Source: Streptomyces hygroscopicus subsp. hygroscopicus (GTDB lineage: Bacteria; Actinomycetota; Actinomycetes; Streptomycetales; Streptomycetaceae). Taken from it: a stretch of DNA of 64,000 nt. Position 1 is the first letter of the stretch. Every line of letters starts with the position of its first letter. Shown here piece by piece: positions 56,701-64,000 of this stretch. The stretch spans positions 456,725 through 520,724 of the forward strand of contig NZ_BSSM01000004.1 of assembly GCF_030269125.1 (NCBI RefSeq), read 5' to 3'. The position numbers were made by a program, and so were the translations under genes. The notes under the pieces were generated by a model that was not told the origin of the DNA, made no database searches, and saw only the letters and a program-made list of their open reading frames with translations.

Positions 56701-58433
56701 AACAGCGGGGCATCCGTCTGCTGGCTCTGCGGGAAATCCTGGACCGCACGACAGCCGGCCAGGCCGGGCGTACAGACAAGTCGCTGTCGAACCATCAGGT
56801 ACGGGGAATAATGACCCAGGCCGCCCGCGCCGATCTCGAGGCCGTCACCACGGTCCTCCTCCACCCGCCGGTGGGCCGGTGGATGAGCCGGATGCTCCGT
56901 GCCCTGCGCAGTCGCCCCGATGCGCCATCTGTCCGCCCGTTGCCCGCCGAACTCCTTCATCTGCACTCTGTCGTGGCCGCGATGGCCATCAGGGCTGGAA
57001 TCCCCTTCCACCTCCTGCTCGTACCGCGCGACGGCTTTGTCTTCCTGCCGACCCTCGGAGCCGCCGACCTGCGCCCGGCCGGAGACACTACCGCCTTCAT
57101 CTACGGGAGGGACGACTCGTTCACTCTCTCGTGCGGAGCGCTCACGGTGCCGGTGTCGGAGGAGGCCGCCCATCCCGCCTGGCACCCGGCCCATCGTCTG
57201 CGGACGCCAGTGGGGACCGGCCGATTCGACTTCGTCCTGGACGACATGGATCCCGACCGGGACCCGAGTGGCCCTCTGGAGCCGTCCCTACTGACTCCCG
57301 CAGAGGTGGCAAACTGGGCTCGGCTCACCCGTGACGCGGCGAGCCTCCTGGCCCGCGCCGACCTACGGCAGGCCGAGGCACTCGCCGAGGCACTCACGGC
57401 GCTGACCCCACGGCCCGCGGAGCCCGGCGGTGTGGTGCACTCGGCGTCGTCCGGGGACTCGTTCGGCGGCCTCATGGCCAGCACCCCCCCCGATGGCACC
57501 GAACTCGCAGTGACCCTGGTCCACGAATTCCGGCACATGAAACTGAATGCCGTACTGGACCGACTCGAACTGCACGAGGAGCTCGACGAAGCCGCCGACG
57601 CCGCCTATTACGCTCCCTGGCGTGACGACCCTCGCCCGCTGTCCGGCCTCTTCCAGGGGGTCTTCGCCTTCGTCGGCGTCGTGGAGTTCTGGCGGAAACT
57701 CACCTTCGTCGCCGAAGGTGAGGAACTGCGGCGCGCCCAGTTCCAACTGCTGTACTGGAGCGCGCAGACCACAGACGCATTCACCGAACTTCGGTCGTCT
57801 CCGCGGCTGACGGAGGCGGGACGGAATTTCGCGGCCCTCATGGGGGACACGGTCGCGACCTGGAGCGAGAACGCGGCGGCCGTCCCCGAGAGCATTGCGA
57901 TGCTTGCCATGGAGGCGGTGGTGGCCCACCGCGTTCGCTGGAGGCTGCATCATTTGCGTCCGGAACCGGCCGCGATCACGGCACTCGCCGACGCGTGGCT
58001 TTCCGGCGCACCGCACCCGCCCAGACAGAGCGTCACCACCGCGTTGTGCCCGGACCCCGGCATCGACTCCTCCACCGCGTACACCGCGCTGCTCTGCCGA
58101 GCGGCGGCCACCTTGTCCGAGCCGGACCGCCCCAGTGTGCTTCAGCTCTCCGACCAGGTCGTCCGCCGTCCGGAGCGGAAGGAACACTGGGTCGGGCTCG
58201 CTCTCGCCCTGCGCCGGGCGGCGGCCACCGCGGCCGCAGAACAGCCGGACACACCCGCCGCGGCTCGGGCACTCACCCATCGGCCGGAGACGGTGGAGGC
58301 AGTCCGCGCACGGCTCGCCGCGGTGACCGCCATACCCCCGGACCCGGTCGCCTTGGCCGCATGGCTCGGGACCATGGAGGGAATGGCCCGGCTGCCGACC
58401 TTGCCGCAGATGGGCCGGCGGATCTCTGCCTGA
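53751..58433 (+). CDS. STAND NTPase-TPR-HExxH peptide-hydroxylase-like fusion protein
   Basis: 1560 residues in one uninterrupted frame from GTG 53751 (start uncertain, no good ribosome site). Order: Gly-rich N-terminus; NB-ARC-like NTPase with P-loop GMGGCGKTT (95-103), Walker B LLVLDNVDD (169-177) and GGLPLALDLAG (259-269); TPR repeats about 500-830; a Pro/Asp-rich linker; PLSDLPDLTQLSLEDAL near 860; a Ser/Pro-rich stretch; then a C-terminal module of about 500 residues with HEFRH (1258-1262), like the HExxH peptide-modification (aKG-HExxH beta-hydroxylase) family. A strong AAGGAG (56284-56289) and in-frame GTG 56298 could start a separate 711-residue C-terminal product. STAND-TPR proteins and HExxH enzymes are separate partners in FxSxx-type RiPP systems. 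Confidence 0.8.
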   Translation: MSPAVVGSTSIAARAVQGGVSVGSVAGDVHFTYEGMPPDHGYPGLALSAVSMPLAVPQRRVPQDRLRGREALVDELTRVLSQRTSGADGVWLLAGMGGCGKTTVALEVAHRLIGVRRQVWWVPGAESEGLSAALRSVAYAAGAVPSDFVGMHPADVLWRRLEALTTPWLLVLDNVDDPAVLAAAPSRTREGRGWLRPPPHLNGAVLVTSREARTERWGSWVTSFDIEPLSSGDGAQVLRDLAPDAGSERDAQELAEYLGGLPLALDLAGTYLARIAHDPWPSPSAPSTFVAYQHSLGGRLEDMASDPDTDLAPAERSRRAIVSTWELSLDLLDRQGADLARPLLRLLSAFGPAPIPYQELLDLDLLAGSSLFPDLTFSRLQEALRSLTGLKLVNVETTSDTRDGGGGDPLRWITIHPMVRAASRAHPAFTEQTSSMLRLVSGLLHEFTSPWDVADPAQWPKWRAIAAHGSAALLLLHALERGDGAATADLVVTATETAVRTALYRLHVGMFGESVSQLRAARDARARLLGAEDPATIGAGLALAWALRSAGDLVESDKLYRQLATVCERSLPADHPYLQSVRTGRARTLGQLGRYEDAEAELRAALVLRQRDPKAGSRSILRIRSDLGRMAYNQGRLEEAVTELREVRRLTRALARQGELDSLEVGPSLVRALREAGHAEEAEAVAEEVLEEHRAVLPPDHRAVLIARYERARLLRDHEWDRRFLEQARDDFADIWKAASHRLGPDHPDTIATQHELATVWHLLGHPDRAAEHFLAALEAGRRRLGEDHPNVAVCARNLAIVRTELDTELDLAPDSGPDSGPDEAAVTPAPRDGHNQPTDAPSPQGASPVRESRRNKFPPLSDLPDLTQLSLEDALAPERDDSASSPALERLLDRFARADRTTASYVGEGGGPAYSSGSSTPRTPPSAVPRRPAPTYRPSTAPDAEADPFRGAEPNAPTSADADIQALARGEDDRHVVKRLRAQQRGIRLLALREILDRTTAGQAGRTDKSLSNHQVRGIMTQAARADLEAVTTVLLHPPVGRWMSRMLRALRSRPDAPSVRPLPAELLHLHSVVAAMAIRAGIPFHLLLVPRDGFVFLPTLGAADLRPAGDTTAFIYGRDDSFTLSCGALTVPVSEEAAHPAWHPAHRLRTPVGTGRFDFVLDDMDPDRDPSGPLEPSLLTPAEVANWARLTRDAASLLARADLRQAEALAEALTALTPRPAEPGGVVHSASSGDSFGGLMASTPPDGTELAVTLVHEFRHMKLNAVLDRLELHEELDEAADAAYYAPWRDDPRPLSGLFQGVFAFVGVVEFWRKLTFVAEGEELRRAQFQLLYWSAQTTDAFTELRSSPRLTEAGRNFAALMGDTVATWSENAAAVPESIAMLAMEAVVAHRVRWRLHHLRPEPAAITALADAWLSGAPHPPRQSVTTALCPDPGIDSSTAYTALLCRAAATLSEPDRPSVLQLSDQVVRRPERKEHWVGLALALRRAAATAAAEQPDTPAAARALTHRPETVEAVRARLAAVTAIPPDPVALAAWLGTMEGMARLPTLPQMGRRISA

Positions 58434-58715
58434 ACGCCGATCAGCGCGACCCCTAGTTCAGGGCTCCTGGAGGCGATGACCCCACTGCGTGTGATCTTCG
58501 CGTCGCACTGAGGGCGTCTTGCCGCGCCGGTGCGGGGCAGGCGTACTGGGTAGCTCGCTCCTCCATGGAGACCAGTGGCTTTGTCCACGAGAACGGGTTC
58601 TGGCTGGCTTTCCGTGATGCCCGCACGCTGAGTGACGGTTGGTGCTCCGATCAGGCTTCGGGAAGTTGCCTGAAAATGGCAGGGCCGACCTTGGTGTGGT
58701 CGACAGTGCGGCGTC
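58434..58715. other. Gap between the fusion gene and the ISL3 fragment
   Basis: About 280 bp without a supported gene. A short inverted repeat (TCAGGC with GCCTGA near 58653-58675) may belong to the end of the ISL3 element. Nothing else is seen. Confidence 0.4.
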
Positions 58716-59034
58716 GTGGAAGAGACGTCGCACTGTCTGGAGGGCCTGCTGTTACCGTCCATCGCGGACGTGTCGGTGCTGTCGCTGGACGTGAGCCACG
58801 AGGTGATACGCATCGACGTGTGCAGTACGGCGGCCGGGGCGGCATGCCCGGACTGTGGGAGCGAGTCGACCCGGGTGCATAGTTCTTACCTGTGGTTTCC
58901 TGCGGACGTGCCGAGTGGGGGACGTCTGGTGGTCCTACAGCTGCGAGTTCGGCGGTTTTTCTGTCCGGAGTCTTCGTGTGCTCGGCGGACGTTCGTTGAG
59001 CAGATGCCGGGACTGACCCGGCGGCACAGCCGGC
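58716..59034 (+). pseudogene. ISL3-family transposase, N-terminal fragment
   Basis: From GTG 58716 the frame reads like an ISL3 N-terminus: VSLDVSHEVIRIDVCSTAAG, the zinc knuckle CPDCGSESTRVHSSYLWFPAD, LQLRVRRFFCPESSCARRTF and GLTRRHSR. The sequence stops matching near 59034, about 105 codons into a protein of about 400-500, and abuts DNA of another gene on the opposite strand. The catalytic DDE core is missing. Confidence 0.8.
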
Positions 59035-59214
59035 TGCCGCTTGTGACAGGGTGCTGGCCCCGGCTCCGGTGAGGGCGGCCATCCGCCGGTAGGTCGGATT
59101 GCCCGCCTCCCCGCGGAGCTTGCGCAGTTCGTACGCCAGGCGCTGTAACGGCCCCTCACCCGGGTCCAGCGGTCGCTCGGGCCGTCCCCGCCACCGTCCC
59201 CACCTCCCCTTCAC
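59035..59214 (-). pseudogene. N-terminal fragment of an XRE-type HTH protein, cut by the ISL3 fragment
   Basis: From GTG 59214 leftward the frame reads GRPERPLDPGEGPLQRLAYELRKLR then NPTYRRMAALTGAGASTLSQAAAG, the usual opening of Streptomyces XRE-WD40/nSTAND proteins. It ends at the junction with the ISL3 transposase fragment near 59034; beyond that the frame reads antisense transposase. Everything after the HTH is lost. 59215-59461 shows nothing else except a GC-rich inverted repeat near 59231-59271. Confidence 0.65.
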
Positions 59215-59461
59215 TTCCTGCACCGCGCCGTGCGGCGGCGCCCCGCCGGTCGGGCCGCGCGCCGCCGCACGGCGCGGCCGGACGGTCCGCCGCCCACCCG
59301 TACGGCCCGCGCCGGTCAGCGACGACATGGACCGCCTCGCCGGTTCCCGCCGCCCGCCCATTGATCCGCCTGGTCAAAGGGGCCTGCCATTCAATTCCGG
59401 CCGCGGTGGACTCGGTTGCGAGGCGCTGGCCCCCGCCTCGGGGGCCACGCCCGACGTCCGG

Positions 59462-59490
59462 CACGAGGACACGAGGACACGAGGACACGA
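59462..59490. repeat. 8-bp tandem repeat before the secreted protein gene
   Basis: CACGAGGA three times followed by CACGA. It ends just before the GAAGGGGAA ribosome site of the next gene, so copy-number changes could move its promoter relative to the ribosome site. Confidence 0.75.
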
Positions 59491-59508
59491 AGAAGGGGAA
59501 CACTCGCC

Positions 59509-60009
59509 ATGAAGACCACCAAGCGCGCCGCGCTCGCCCTGACCGCCGCCGTGTGCGGTGCCGCGGTCGTCTCCGGAACGGCCGCGCAGGCCGTCGAAGC
59601 GCCCGCGCACCACTCCGGCGCCGCCGCGTCCCACTCGTCCGTGCGGCCCGACGCGGCCCGCACCCCCGCCACCGCGGCCGTCAGGGCCGTCGACCACTAC
59701 AAGTACTTCAGCTGCGGCGGCGGCCAGGCCAAGGTGTGGTACCGCGACTACGACAACAACCGCACGATGCTGCGCGAGACGTACCTGCGCGACAAGGAGG
59801 GCCTGAAGTTCATGACGGCCTCGGCGATCTGGCGCGCGGACGGCGGCAGGACCACGATCCAGAAGCTCAGCATGGAGGCGCGCAGCTTCCCGCGGGTCTA
59901 CGACTCGCAGACCAAGGACGTGGCCATCGCCAAGCGCCGGCACCCGTACGTGAAGGTCACGATCCACACGGTCTTCGACTCCTGCCACGGCTACATCCGC
60001 CTGTACTGA
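59509..60009 (+). CDS. Secreted protein of unknown function
   Basis: 166 residues from ATG 59509, with GAAGGGGAA upstream. The signal peptide (MKTTKRAALALTAAVCGA, cleavage near AQA-V) is followed by a low-complexity Ala/His/Ser stretch and a domain of about 100 residues beginning DHYKYFSCGGGQAKVWYRDYD. Two cysteines, one near the start of the domain and one in FDSCHGYIRLY at the end, could form a disulfide. Tyr and basic residues are enriched. No family is recognised. A terminator hairpin follows. Confidence 0.82.
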   Translation: MKTTKRAALALTAAVCGAAVVSGTAAQAVEAPAHHSGAAASHSSVRPDAARTPATAAVRAVDHYKYFSCGGGQAKVWYRDYDNNRTMLRETYLRDKEGLKFMTASAIWRADGGRTTIQKLSMEARSFPRVYDSQTKDVAIAKRRHPYVKVTIHTVFDSCHGYIRLY

Positions 60010-60026
60010 CCACCGGGCGGGACGGA

Positions 60027-60053
60027 CGGGGCCGCCACCGGTGGGCGGCCCCG
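60027..60053 (+). terminator. Hairpin after the secreted protein gene
   Basis: CGGGGCCGCC (60027-60036) pairs perfectly with GGCGGCCCCG (60044-60053), loop 7 nt. It lies 18 bp after the stop codon. The rest of the gap to 60332 shows no gene. Confidence 0.75.
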
Positions 60054-60332
60054 CCTTGCCGGGCTCCGGTTGCGGACTTCGGGTTCCGGCTCAAGGCTCC
60101 CGTGGGGATGGCCCCGGCATCAAGCCCACGGGTTCGGGCTGGAACGCACCGGCCGGGCCCGCGTCGGGTGGATGGCTGGGGGAGCGGGGGGCGCCGGCAG
60201 CTGGGCCGGGGTGCTTGCCAGGATCCGGATCGGGGTGTCCGCAGTTTGCCGTGGTCCAGCCGAGGCTCAGGCGTGGGCCGCGTACGCGATCCGTACGCTT
60301 TGTGGGCGGCCACGTGTACGCAGTACGTCTGG

Positions 60333-62885
60333 TTATGTCCAGCGCATGCCGATCGCTGTCAGCTGCTCGCGCTGTTCGGGGGAGAGGCTGGCGGCCCTGC
60401 TGCGCTGGTTGCCGATCCAGGCCCCCAGCTTGAGGTCTCGTTTCTCCTGGTCCTCACCGCTGTTGCCGATGGTGATCCGTTCGACGTGGCTCCTGGGCAC
60501 CCGGAGGTGTCCTTCGCGGTCGTAGTACTGCTGGGCGGCGGTGTAGTTCATGGCCCACCGGTCGGAGTGCGCACGGCGTGGAGGGGGCTTTTCCTCCTCG
60601 GTCGCGGGCTGGATCCCGAGGACGTGTTCGCACATCCACTGCTGCACGGCGGTGAGTTCGTCGAAGCCGAGTTGCTGCTGGCGTACCCACCGTCCGAGGT
60701 CCTCGCCCTGGTGTACGGCCTGGCCCGGCGCGGTCGGCAGCACGCCGCGGACCTGAAGGTGCCGGCGGACGAGGTGGAAGGCGCGCTGCCATTCCACGGG
60801 CCAGGCGGGGCACCAGGCGGGGTCGATGTCCTCCAGTTGCTCGCGCCGCTTTGCAGGCAGTGTTCCGGTACGGGCGTCGGCTCGGGCGTTCTTCAGCCAG
60901 ATGCCGACCTTGTGGCCCCGGTGGACGGCGTCGAGCGGTGCCAGGAGGTGCCCGTTCTCCTTCGCCCACCCGTGCGCTGCGGTGAGCCCTTCTTCCCAGG
61001 CGATGTCACGGTGCGACCAGACCATGCCCAGCTGCTCCAGTTGCTGGACGCGTCCGGCGTTCAGGCGGCCGCGGGCGTGCCGGTGGCGGGTGTCGGCGAT
61101 CCACTGCCCGAGGGGGAAGCCTGCGAGCGAGGCCGGCCACCTCTCGCGCACACCCTCGCGTTCTTCGCCCCGGCCATCGGCCTCCGGCTCCCGGCCGTCG
61201 GGCACGCGGTACGTGAACGGGACCTTCAGATCGCCGTGGAGCCGGGTGTAGAGGACGGCGGCCTCGACGCCGCGCCGCCAGTGCTCCTTCTCGGGGTTGA
61301 GGACGCGCAGGCCGATGAACGCCGCCAGCGCGGCCGCATCACGCGGGGCGCTGAACTTCAGCAGCGCCTGCGCCGGCACCGAGACAGCGACGCCGTCTTC
61401 ACCCTCGAGGCTCTCCGCGTCCTGGCTTCCTGTGCGGCTCTGGACGCCTTTGGAGCGGCTGGGCGCCTGTGGCACGGCCAAGGCTTCCACGATGCGGGTG
61501 TCATGCGCCCTGAGGGCTTCCAGGAGCTTGGCGAGCCCGCCGTACGCCCGGCTGGTGAGCATGTTGTCCGCACTTTCCCCGGGCCCGAGCAGGACCGGCA
61601 CCACGAGGGAGGCCACCTTGCCCTCACCTGGCTGGATGCGCAGGGCGCGGCCGACGGCCTGGACGAGGTCGGGCATGGATCCGCGTACATCGGCGAAGTA
61701 CACGCTGTCACAGTTCCGGATGTCGACGCCCTCACCCAGGACCTTCGCCGACCCCAAAAAGCGCCTGGCCGCGTCCGCACCGCCGGCGAACTCGTCCAGC
61801 ACACGGCGCCGGCGAGCCGGTGGGTGATCGCCACAGAGCCAGTCCGCCCAGACCGCGCCCGGGTACAGCCCCGGGCCGTCCGCATGCAGCTGCGCGGCGA
61901 CGCCGGGAAGCCCGGCCGCGAAGGCCTCGGCTTCCTTGACCAGGTGGTGGAAGACCAGCGTCCTACGGAAATCCTCCTCGGCCGACGCCTTCACCAGCGC
62001 CGTCTGAAGAGCCGCGAGCCGCGCACCGCGCACCTCATCCGACCGGCCCTCGACCCCCAGGAGCTGGGCGGCCTGGAGCCGGGTGTCGGTGATGTCCACA
62101 CACACCACCTGGTACGGCGCGCAGATCCCCCAGTTGATCGCCTCGGACAGAGTCAGGGTGTAGCACCTGTGGCCGAACGGTCCGTCCGGATCGTCCTCCA
62201 TCGACGCGACCAGCTCACCGGATACCCCCGGCCCGGTGTCGTCGTCCAGCTGCCACAGCCGGGGCGTGGCGGTCATGTACAGCCGCCGCAGAGCGGGAAT
62301 GCGGGTGTTGTCGTGGACGACCGCCCACGGCTTGCCCAGCCGACCGGAGGTCCGGTGCGCCTCGTCCACGACGACCAGGTCCCAGCCCGGAAGACCGGCC
62401 GCGTGCGCGCGCTCCAGCGTGCCGAGCCCGAGCGAGGCGTACGTGGCGAACACCGTCACCTTGTCGAACGGCCGCACCCAGCCGACCAGCTCCTCGACCA
62501 CCGTGGTGTTCGGGAAGACCGCCTGATCCCCGCGCAGCGACGACACCCCGATCATCAGCCCCTTACGGCCTCCCTCACGCCACGCAGCCTCGGTCTGCGT
62601 CAGCAGGTCCAGCGAGGGCACCAGAACCAGCACCCGGCCCGCACCCAGCTCCTCCGCGCTGCGCACGGCCACCAGGGTCTTGCCCGAGCCGGTCGCCATG
62701 ACCACCTGCGTCCGCAGCCCCCGCTCGGGCACAGCCGACCGCACCGGCAGTTCGAGCGCGCGCAACACCGCGTCGACGGCCTCGCGCTGGTGCGGACGGA
62801 GAGTCTTCGGCACGTTCCGCTCCTTTGCGGGCCCTGCTGTCGTTGGCGACGCGATCGTGACGTTCTGGTGGGCGTCGGGTGTCAT
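60333..62885 (-). CDS. DEAD/DEAH-box helicase with helicase-associated domains, subtelomeric type
   Basis: 850 residues, SF2. Motif I is MATGSGKT, motif II DEAH (in VVVDEAHRTSG), motif III MTATP, and motif VI QAVGRALRI lies in the second RecA lobe. The C-terminal third has repeated W-x-x-NF/W-like helicase-associated units (WRRGVEAAVLYTRLHGDLKVPFTY, AAAHGWAKENGHLLAPLD, AAQQYYDREGHLRVPR). Helicases of this kind (TtrA-like) are known near Streptomyces chromosome ends. ATG 62885 is used; a later GTG (VPKTLRPHQREAV) is possible. It lies between a secreted protein gene and the telomere-like hairpin regions. Confidence 0.9.
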   Translation of the reverse strand: MTPDAHQNVTIASPTTAGPAKERNVPKTLRPHQREAVDAVLRALELPVRSAVPERGLRTQVVMATGSGKTLVAVRSAEELGAGRVLVLVPSLDLLTQTEAAWREGGRKGLMIGVSSLRGDQAVFPNTTVVEELVGWVRPFDKVTVFATYASLGLGTLERAHAAGLPGWDLVVVDEAHRTSGRLGKPWAVVHDNTRIPALRRLYMTATPRLWQLDDDTGPGVSGELVASMEDDPDGPFGHRCYTLTLSEAINWGICAPYQVVCVDITDTRLQAAQLLGVEGRSDEVRGARLAALQTALVKASAEEDFRRTLVFHHLVKEAEAFAAGLPGVAAQLHADGPGLYPGAVWADWLCGDHPPARRRRVLDEFAGGADAARRFLGSAKVLGEGVDIRNCDSVYFADVRGSMPDLVQAVGRALRIQPGEGKVASLVVPVLLGPGESADNMLTSRAYGGLAKLLEALRAHDTRIVEALAVPQAPSRSKGVQSRTGSQDAESLEGEDGVAVSVPAQALLKFSAPRDAAALAAFIGLRVLNPEKEHWRRGVEAAVLYTRLHGDLKVPFTYRVPDGREPEADGRGEEREGVRERWPASLAGFPLGQWIADTRHRHARGRLNAGRVQQLEQLGMVWSHRDIAWEEGLTAAHGWAKENGHLLAPLDAVHRGHKVGIWLKNARADARTGTLPAKRREQLEDIDPAWCPAWPVEWQRAFHLVRRHLQVRGVLPTAPGQAVHQGEDLGRWVRQQQLGFDELTAVQQWMCEHVLGIQPATEEEKPPPRRAHSDRWAMNYTAAQQYYDREGHLRVPRSHVERITIGNSGEDQEKRDLKLGAWIGNQRSRAASLSPEQREQLTAIGMRWT

Positions 62886-63058
62886 CCGGTGGGGGATGCT
62901 GAGACAAGTTTGGATCTACACTTCATTTTGAAGCATACTGGGGAGGCGGCCTCCATGCCCGTGACTGCGCCACGCCTGACACAGTCACTTGCAGTCTTGA
63001 ACCCCGGCCGTCATCTCGCGCCCGCCCCTCGACCCGCTCTCACTGGTGCGGTCTTCCT

Positions 63059-63137
63059 GCTCCCGGAGCGAAGCGGAGGGAGCTTCCAAGACGCTCGCCC
63101 CGCGAGCCTGTTTTCGCCTCACCCGCAACGCAGGCGA
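63059..63137. repeat. Small cluster of triloop hairpins between the helicase and DNA-binding protein genes
   Basis: Three hairpins: GCTCCC-GGA-GCGAAGC-GGA-GGGAGC (63059-63083); GCTCGC-CCC-GCGAGC (63093-63107); and TCGCCT...AGGCGA (63114-63137), whose loop contains GCAACGC. The same motifs recur in the larger array at 63693-63965, so the 151-codon gene between them is flanked by hairpin clusters. Confidence 0.8.
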
Positions 63138-63183
63138 GACGACCCGTGTGACCGGACGGAGAATCCGCACGACTGAAGCCGCG

Positions 63184-63639
63184 TCAGAATGGTGGATCAT
63201 CGGCCTGGTGCCCACCGGGTTCGGTTTCCTCCGCCCCCAGTTTCTCCAAACGTGCACGGATTGCACTTGGCTGGCGATGAAACCGGCGGGCAAGGGTTTC
63301 ATGATCATGACCGTCGGCGTGAAGCCTGAGAAGCAGCTGCTCATCTTCCGGCGTCCACCGCTGGTAGGCGTTTGCATGGCGAGTCCTGACCTCCTCCACC
63401 GAGTAGGCCTTGGAAGACGCGGTCGGGCTTTCCCTGGGGAGTTCAACTGCAGCCAACGAGGACAAGGGCAAGCTCTGCACCTCAACCCCCTGCAGCCACA
63501 GGGAAACCGACTGCGCATCGAATGTGATGACATCAGCTTCGACATCCGTCGTCCGACGCATGATATCCGGATCCAGTGGATCGACCACGAAATCCGTGAA
63601 CCGTAAACGAACTTTCCCCCGAGACACATCATCAGCCAT
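63184..63639 (-). CDS. Hypothetical protein with a Myb/SANT-like DNA-binding C-terminus
   Basis: 151 residues from ATG 63639 (GTG 63669 is an in-frame alternative). The C-terminus RWTPEDEQLLLRLHADGHD then LARRFHRQPSAIRARLEKLG fits a Myb/SANT-like helix-turn-helix. The N-terminal 90 residues are beta-rich and of unknown type (DFVVDPLDPDIMRRTTDVEADVITF). It lies upstream of the helicase gene in the same direction and is flanked on both sides by hairpin clusters. A role in binding the nearby palindromes is an attractive guess only. Confidence 0.75.
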   Translation of the reverse strand: MADDVSRGKVRLRFTDFVVDPLDPDIMRRTTDVEADVITFDAQSVSLWLQGVEVQSLPLSSLAAVELPRESPTASSKAYSVEEVRTRHANAYQRWTPEDEQLLLRLHADGHDHETLARRFHRQPSAIRARLEKLGAEETEPGGHQADDPPF

Positions 63640-63692
63640 GAGCACGATTATGTTCCCCACCCGCCCCACCCCGTACAGCCTCCAACCAGCCA

Positions 63693-63965
63693 GGCCCGCA
63701 CTGCGGGCCAGTCGGTTCTTGGAGCGAAGCGGAGAGAACCAGGCTCGGCTTGCCGAGCCCCGATCCGCAACGCGGATCGGTTCACGCCTCGCAACGCGAG
63801 GCGTTTCACTTCGTCAGCCTCTCGGAGCGCAGCGGAGAGAGGCCGGCCGCAACGCGGCCGCACCATCCGCGCAACGCGCGGATGTGACACTACGTCACAC
63901 ATGCCCCCGCAACGCGGGGGCATGTCCCTGCTCCGCGCGAAGCGCGGAGGGACCCGCTCCGCGGG
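63693..63965. repeat. Telomere-like array of twelve short palindromes with triloops
   Basis: Twelve consecutive hairpins: 63693-63709, 63714-63740, 63742-63759, 63760-63780, 63785-63803, 63818-63842, 63844-63860, 63865-63883, 63883-63899, 63901-63923, 63931-63949 and 63953-63965. Five have variable arms around GCAACGC; others have GCGAAGC or GGA-GCGNAGC-GGA. The last, CCCGC-TCC-GCGGG, is the reverse complement of the palindrome I motif of archetypal Streptomyces telomeres as I know it. Arms differ from one to the next while the loops are kept, as expected for a telomere 3'-overhang. 35 bp of other sequence follow to the window edge. Confidence 0.8.
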
Positions 63966-64000
63966 CTCCTCGACACCTGGCGACGACCGGCCGGGTATCC

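Noticed and set aside
63693..63965. CRISPR array
   Set aside because: The conserved parts are 7-nt hairpin loops with variable palindromic arms, not repeats of 23-47 bp with unique spacers, and no cas genes are present.

Overview
The window is GC-rich actinobacterial DNA with strong G/C bias at third codon positions, GTG/TTG starts, twin gene overlaps of the ATGA type, SARP, LacI, IclR and LysR regulators and many secreted proteins. All of this points to Streptomyces or a close relative. Its right edge carries an array of triloop palindromes, including a copy of the palindrome I motif that I know from archetypal Streptomyces telomeres. An SF2 helicase lies next to the array. The window is therefore probably subtelomeric and reaches close to the end of a linear replicon.

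Layout: 0-3.25 kb holds an IclR regulator (cut by the edge) divergent from a three-gene meta-cleavage lower pathway: hydratase, acylating acetaldehyde dehydrogenase and aldolase. 3.27-14.8 kb, read leftward, is a compact lipid-tailoring cluster: cytochrome P450, epoxide-hydrolase-like protein, thioesterase, fatty acyl-AMP ligase, two acyl desaturases, acyl carrier protein, third desaturase, alpha/beta hydrolase and rubredoxin, with an MFS exporter upstream. This gene set matches polyyne/acetylenic fatty acid clusters. A fatty acid would be loaded on the ACP by the ligase, desaturated repeatedly with rubredoxin as electron donor, oxidised by the P450, released by the thioesterase and exported.

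15-22 kb holds a glycolipid-type glycosyltransferase, a small secreted protein, a RidA/LysR divergent pair and a DUF4157 metallopeptidase-like protein with a large unknown C-terminus. 22.3-34.3 kb is an L-arabinose regulon: LacI regulator, araB, araD, araA, a three-component sugar ABC importer and a secreted GH54-CBM42 arabinofuranosidase, with five LacI-type operators. 34.3-45.5 kb has a DUF488 protein, a lipoprotein, an I36-like inhibitor, an AfsR-like SARP, an unusual Ser/Thr kinase fused to an MFS transporter, and an EamA transporter. 46.4-48.5 kb is a TPR protein overlapping a polyprenyl synthase.

48.5-53.2 kb is a mobile-element graveyard: transposase remnants, a 771-bp element bounded by 46-bp perfect inverted repeats that resembles a Tn3-derived miniature element carrying a secreted protein, a tiny secreted peptide, and a decayed replication-relaxation gene. 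53.25-58.4 kb carries a small protein and a 1560-residue fusion of a STAND NTPase, TPR repeats and an HExxH peptide-hydroxylase-like domain, which is the strongest candidate for an undescribed system. 58.7-64 kb has an ISL3 transposase fragment abutting a broken XRE gene, a secreted protein, the helicase, a Myb-like DNA-binding protein and the telomere-like hairpin array.
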